Positions 61,342-64,000 of a stretch of DNA of 64,000 nucleotides are shown here, piece by piece; within the stretch, counting starts at the first letter, position 1, and every line of letters begins with the position of its first letter. A program made the position numbers and the translations under genes. This DNA is from Akkermansiaceae bacterium. Its GTDB lineage: Bacteria; Verrucomicrobiota; Verrucomicrobiia; Verrucomicrobiales; Akkermansiaceae. The notes under the pieces were generated by a model. That model had not been told where the DNA came from, did no database searches, and saw only the letters and a program-made list of their open reading frames with translations. The stretch spans positions 102,368 through 166,367 of the forward strand of contig CAIKHZ010000030.1 of the NCBI GenBank assembly GCA_903827375.1, written 5' to 3'.

Positions 61342-62100
61342 ATGAAATTGCTGTCATGGAATGTGAATGGCCTGCGGGCGGTGTTAGGCAAGGGTTTCGG
61401 CGAGTTCGTGACCACCGAGCAGCCGGACGTCTTGTGCTTGCAAGAGACCAAGGCGCGGCCGGAGCAGGTGCCACTGCCGTTGGAATTGGGTGGGTACCAT
61501 GCCTTTTGGAATTCCGCCACCAAGCCGGGTTACTCGGGGGTGGCGGTTTTCAGCAGGCAGCAACCGTTGGCTGTGACGTTGGGCATGGGCATTGATGAGC
61601 ACGACACCGAGGGGCGACTGCTGACGTTGGAATATTCTGATTTCTTTTTGGTGAATGTTTACACGCCGAACGCGCAGGATGGCTTGCGGCGGCTGCCCTA
61701 TCGGCTTGCCTGGGATCAGGCGTTCCGCCAGCATCTGTGCCTCCTGGCGATGCGAAAGCCGCTGGTATTTTGCGGCGACCTCAACGTCGCCCACCAGGAA
61801 ATCGACATTGCCAGACCTCGCGAAAACCGCTTCAGCCCGGGATTTTCCGATGAGGAACGCAGCAGTTTCTCAAGCTTGCTAGACTGCGGATTTGTCGATA
61901 CATTCCGGCATTTTTATCCGGATTTGGAGGGGGCGTACTCATGGTGGTCGTATCGGGCTGGAGCCCGGCCGCGCAACATTGGTTGGCGGATCGATTACTT
62001 CGGCGTCTCCACTCCGTTGATCCAGCGTGTGGTATCCGCTGCGATCCTGCCACAAGTTCACGGCTCAGATCATTGCCCGGTGGAAATTGTCCTGAGTTAA
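61342..62100 (+). CDS. xth: Exodeoxyribonuclease III
   Basis: This 252-residue enzyme is an AP endonuclease and 3'-5' exonuclease of base excision repair. It has the family blocks LLSWNVNGLRA, DVLCLQETKARPEQ (metal-binding Glu), VNVYTPNAQDGL, GDLNVAHQEIDIARP, WWSYRAGARPRNIGWRIDYF, and the terminal HGSDHCPVEI with catalytic Asp-His. The length is normal. It ends 12 bases from convergent queG. Confidence 0.97.
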   Translation: MKLLSWNVNGLRAVLGKGFGEFVTTEQPDVLCLQETKARPEQVPLPLELGGYHAFWNSATKPGYSGVAVFSRQQPLAVTLGMGIDEHDTEGRLLTLEYSDFFLVNVYTPNAQDGLRRLPYRLAWDQAFRQHLCLLAMRKPLVFCGDLNVAHQEIDIARPRENRFSPGFSDEERSSFSSLLDCGFVDTFRHFYPDLEGAYSWWSYRAGARPRNIGWRIDYFGVSTPLIQRVVSAAILPQVHGSDHCPVEIVLS

Positions 62101-62112
62101 TCAGGCGGTTTC

Positions 62113-63147
62113 CTACTGAGGTAAACAGGGATTTTCAAATTCGATTTGCTTGAGTGCCCAAGCCGCGTGTTCGGCGATGAGGGGCTCTGGATCCAAAGCG
62201 GCAAGTCGCAAGGCGGGCACATCGTCGGGGCCACCGGTGTTACCGAGGGCCACGCAGACGTTGCGCAGAAACCGCGGGCGTTTGAGCCGCGCAATGGGCG
62301 AACGGGCAAATAGCCGACGGAAGCCGCCGTCGTCCAGAGTGAGAAACTCACGCAACTGGTGACTAAAAATCTCAGAACGTGCCTGAAATGTCAGATCGGC
62401 GGATGCCTGTGCAAAGCGATTCCACGGGCATGCCTCCAAGCACTCGTCGCAGCCGTAAATCCGATCCCCCATCGCGCGGCGAAATTCCTCCGGGATGGGC
62501 CCCTTGTGCTCGATACTCAGATAGGCCAGGCAGCGGCGCGCGTCGAGGCGGTGGGGTGCCGTGATGGCTTGGGTCGGACAAGCCGTGATGCAACGGGTGC
62601 AGCTGCCGCAGTGATCGGCGAGGGGCGGATCCGGCGGCAATTCAAGGGTGGTTAGCACTTCCGCCAGCAAAAACCACGTGCCTAGCCGACGGTGAATCTG
62701 CAGGGTGGATTTGCCATTCCAGCCGAGGCCGGCAGCACTCGCAAAATCGCGCTCAAGCACCGGCCCGGTGTCCACGTAACACCGTTGCACCCCGCCTAAC
62801 GCCCGAAGCGCAACATCCAAAGCCGCTAACTTTTTTTCGATCACCTCGTGATAGTCGTCGTTCCAAGCATAGCGGGCGATGCGGTAGCCGCCGTCGCTGC
62901 CTGCTGGAAATGGGCTACTACCCGGATAGTAATTCAAGGCGAGGCAGATGACCGAGCGGCAGCCAGGCAGGACTTCGCGCGGATCGCTGCGGCGGAGAGG
63001 GTCGCGGGCCAGCCAGGTCATGTCGCCGTGGCAGCCGTCGGCCAGCCACTGATGGAAGGTATCGGCGTGCCCGGCGCGGGTGGCTTGGGCGATGCGGCAA
63101 TCATCGAAGCCGAGGGAATGGGCGAGGGATTTCAGGGTTTCTAACAC
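62113..63147 (-). CDS. queG: Epoxyqueuosine reductase QueG
   Basis: This 344-residue cobalamin-dependent enzyme makes the last step of queuosine synthesis on tRNA. It has YVDTGPVLERDFAS (catalytic aspartate), GWNGKSTLQIH, two 4Fe-4S motifs (CGSCTRCITACP and CDECLEACPWNRF) and a C-terminal HEAT-like segment (FLRNVCVALGNTG). The start is a GTG at 63147 that overlaps the aroK stop by 7 bases, so both are cotranscribed. Confidence 0.96.
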   Translation of the reverse strand: MLETLKSLAHSLGFDDCRIAQATRAGHADTFHQWLADGCHGDMTWLARDPLRRSDPREVLPGCRSVICLALNYYPGSSPFPAGSDGGYRIARYAWNDDYHEVIEKKLAALDVALRALGGVQRCYVDTGPVLERDFASAAGLGWNGKSTLQIHRRLGTWFLLAEVLTTLELPPDPPLADHCGSCTRCITACPTQAITAPHRLDARRCLAYLSIEHKGPIPEEFRRAMGDRIYGCDECLEACPWNRFAQASADLTFQARSEIFSHQLREFLTLDDGGFRRLFARSPIARLKRPRFLRNVCVALGNTGGPDDVPALRLAALDPEPLIAEHAAWALKQIEFENPCLPQ

Positions 63148-63704
63148 GATGTTTGATCATGACCGGTGAAAAAATAGCGGGCACTCTCGAGGATGCCGCT
63201 GGCGATTTCGCGGCTGCTCAAACCGGCGGTATCGACGCTGAGGTGGGCGCATTGGCGGTACCATGGCTCGCGTTGGGCAAGCAACTCAGTGATGCGGGTG
63301 GCCTGATTTTCGCCGTGGAGCAGCGGTCGATCCTGGCTGTGGCGGGTGCGGCTGAGAATCACCTGCGGTGGCGCGCACAACCACACGACGTAGCCGAGGT
63401 GCTGCAAGCGCTGGCGATTCTCCGGCCGGATGACCACACCGCCGCCGGTGGCGATGATTTGCGGCGGGTGATCTGCGGCCGCAAGTTCCGCCAGCAAGGC
63501 GCTTTCCATATCGCGGAACGCCGTTTCGCCATCCTCCTCAAAGATCCGCGTGATCGGCTTCTCCGCACGCTGCTCGATGATGGCGTCCATGTCAGCGAGT
63601 GGATAACCCAGCAAGCGCTGCAGTTCCCGACTGATGGTGGATTTTCCACAGCCCATGAATCCGATGAGGACGATGTTGTTGAGGACGCTCTTGGCTTGCT
63701 GCAT
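63141..63704 (-). CDS. aroK: Shikimate kinase
   Basis: This 187-residue kinase phosphorylates shikimate with ATP in aromatic amino acid synthesis. It contains the P-loop GFMGCGKST, the shikimate-binding aspartate in ADMDAIIE, arginine in AFRDMES, TGGGVVIR, and the lid arginine in SQDRPLL. It starts at ATG 63704 and overlaps queG at its 3' end. Confidence 0.96.
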   Translation of the reverse strand: MQQAKSVLNNIVLIGFMGCGKSTISRELQRLLGYPLADMDAIIEQRAEKPITRIFEEDGETAFRDMESALLAELAAADHPPQIIATGGGVVIRPENRQRLQHLGYVVWLCAPPQVILSRTRHSQDRPLLHGENQATRITELLAQREPWYRQCAHLSVDTAGLSSREIASGILESARYFFTGHDQTSC

Positions 63705-63814
63705 GGCCGAGCATAACCCGCTCCCAGCAATTCGCGAAACCGGAAAATGCAGATCTCAGGAAACGACCTCAGAACTCAGTGTTCGACCTCAAAAGCGCCA
63801 CACGGTCGAGCAAG

Positions 63815-64000
63815 ATGAATTCCCTGAAATTGTCGCCAAGCTCACGAGCCTACCAAGATTTTCTCGAAGCCTTCGACGGCCTGTCCTACCGTCACGCATT
63901 CGAACTCCTGGCCCACGGCGGCAAGGCAGCCTACGAGCGCCCTCCCGACGCGCCCCGCAAACAAACCACCGTCCCGCGCCTGCCGTGTCCGCTGGATGAA
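63815..64000 (+). CDS. Start of an unknown gene, cut by the window end
   Basis: An ATG at 63815 opens a frame of 62 codons without a stop up to the window end. The product begins MNSLKLSPSSRAYQDFLEA, with no signal peptide and helical propensity; a YERPPDAPRKQTT stretch follows. I do not recognise a family from this part. It is divergent from aroK. Confidence 0.55.
   Translation, partial: MNSLKLSPSSRAYQDFLEAFDGLSYRHAFELLAHGGKAAYERPPDAPRKQTTVPRLPCPLDE

Noticed and set aside
1..64000. tRNA, rRNA, CRISPR, insertion sequence or prophage content
   Set aside because: No T-loop plus acceptor-stem pattern, spaced repeats, transposase, integrase or phage structural gene was seen on either strand.

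Overview
The window looks like a chromosomal segment of a GC-rich Gram-negative bacterium of the Planctomycetes-Verrucomicrobia-Chlamydiae group, most likely a verrucomicrobium. The case rests on the mix of families: a fused Bat aerotolerance operon, a second MoxR/DUF58/VWA/DUF4159 locus, a family 4 glycosyltransferase starting with the GWYCGACMRDN block common in planctomycetes and verrucomicrobia, an SHD1-tailed thioredoxin, GH5 and GH106 glycosidases, and a prepilin-like protein. No rRNA, tRNA, CRISPR array, insertion sequence or prophage was recognised. Most start codons lack a clear Shine-Dalgarno sequence, so starts were set mainly by where family homology or signal peptides begin.

Layout. 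1-8156: end of a metallophosphoesterase, a lipoprotein, a GH5 glycosidase, thyA-folA, convergent ribD, then fabF, a hotdog thioesterase and rsmI. 8157-16548: a Bat operon (MoxR, DUF58, DUF4381-like, BatA, a BatB-BatC fusion, a BatD-BatE fusion). 16686-20887: an unknown protein, miaB, a TlpA-like thioredoxin with SHD1 tail and a secreted CxxCH protein. 20914-25935 (minus strand): lipoprotein, PQQ-type beta-propeller, glycosyltransferase and an orphan iron-sulfur flavoprotein. 26151-28796: a small FMN-binding protein followed by a NarX/NarL-like two-component system with an extra stand-alone receiver. 29108-32938 (minus strand): trpD and a DPE2-like 4-alpha-glucanotransferase.

33085-50414 is the most unusual part: about 17 kb of genes all on the plus strand, several overlapping by 4 bases. 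It encodes a very large secreted protein, a second MoxR and DUF58, two membrane VWA-type proteins with a 39-residue ORF between them, a DUF4175-like coiled-coil membrane protein, a DUF4159 protein with four consecutive cysteines, and a 1371-residue HEAT-repeat / CPEC thioredoxin-fold / DsbD-type membrane fusion. I infer an envelope-remodelling machine that couples a MoxR ATPase and VWA scaffolds to a transmembrane thiol relay.

50497-64000: an L,D-transpeptidase, rpoA-rplQ with a clear terminator, a Gfo/Idh/MocA dehydrogenase, a prepilin-like protein, a membrane protein, a YjbR-like protein, a GH106-type glycosidase divergent from a sugar MFS transporter, exonuclease III, queG, aroK and the start of an unknown gene cut by the window end.
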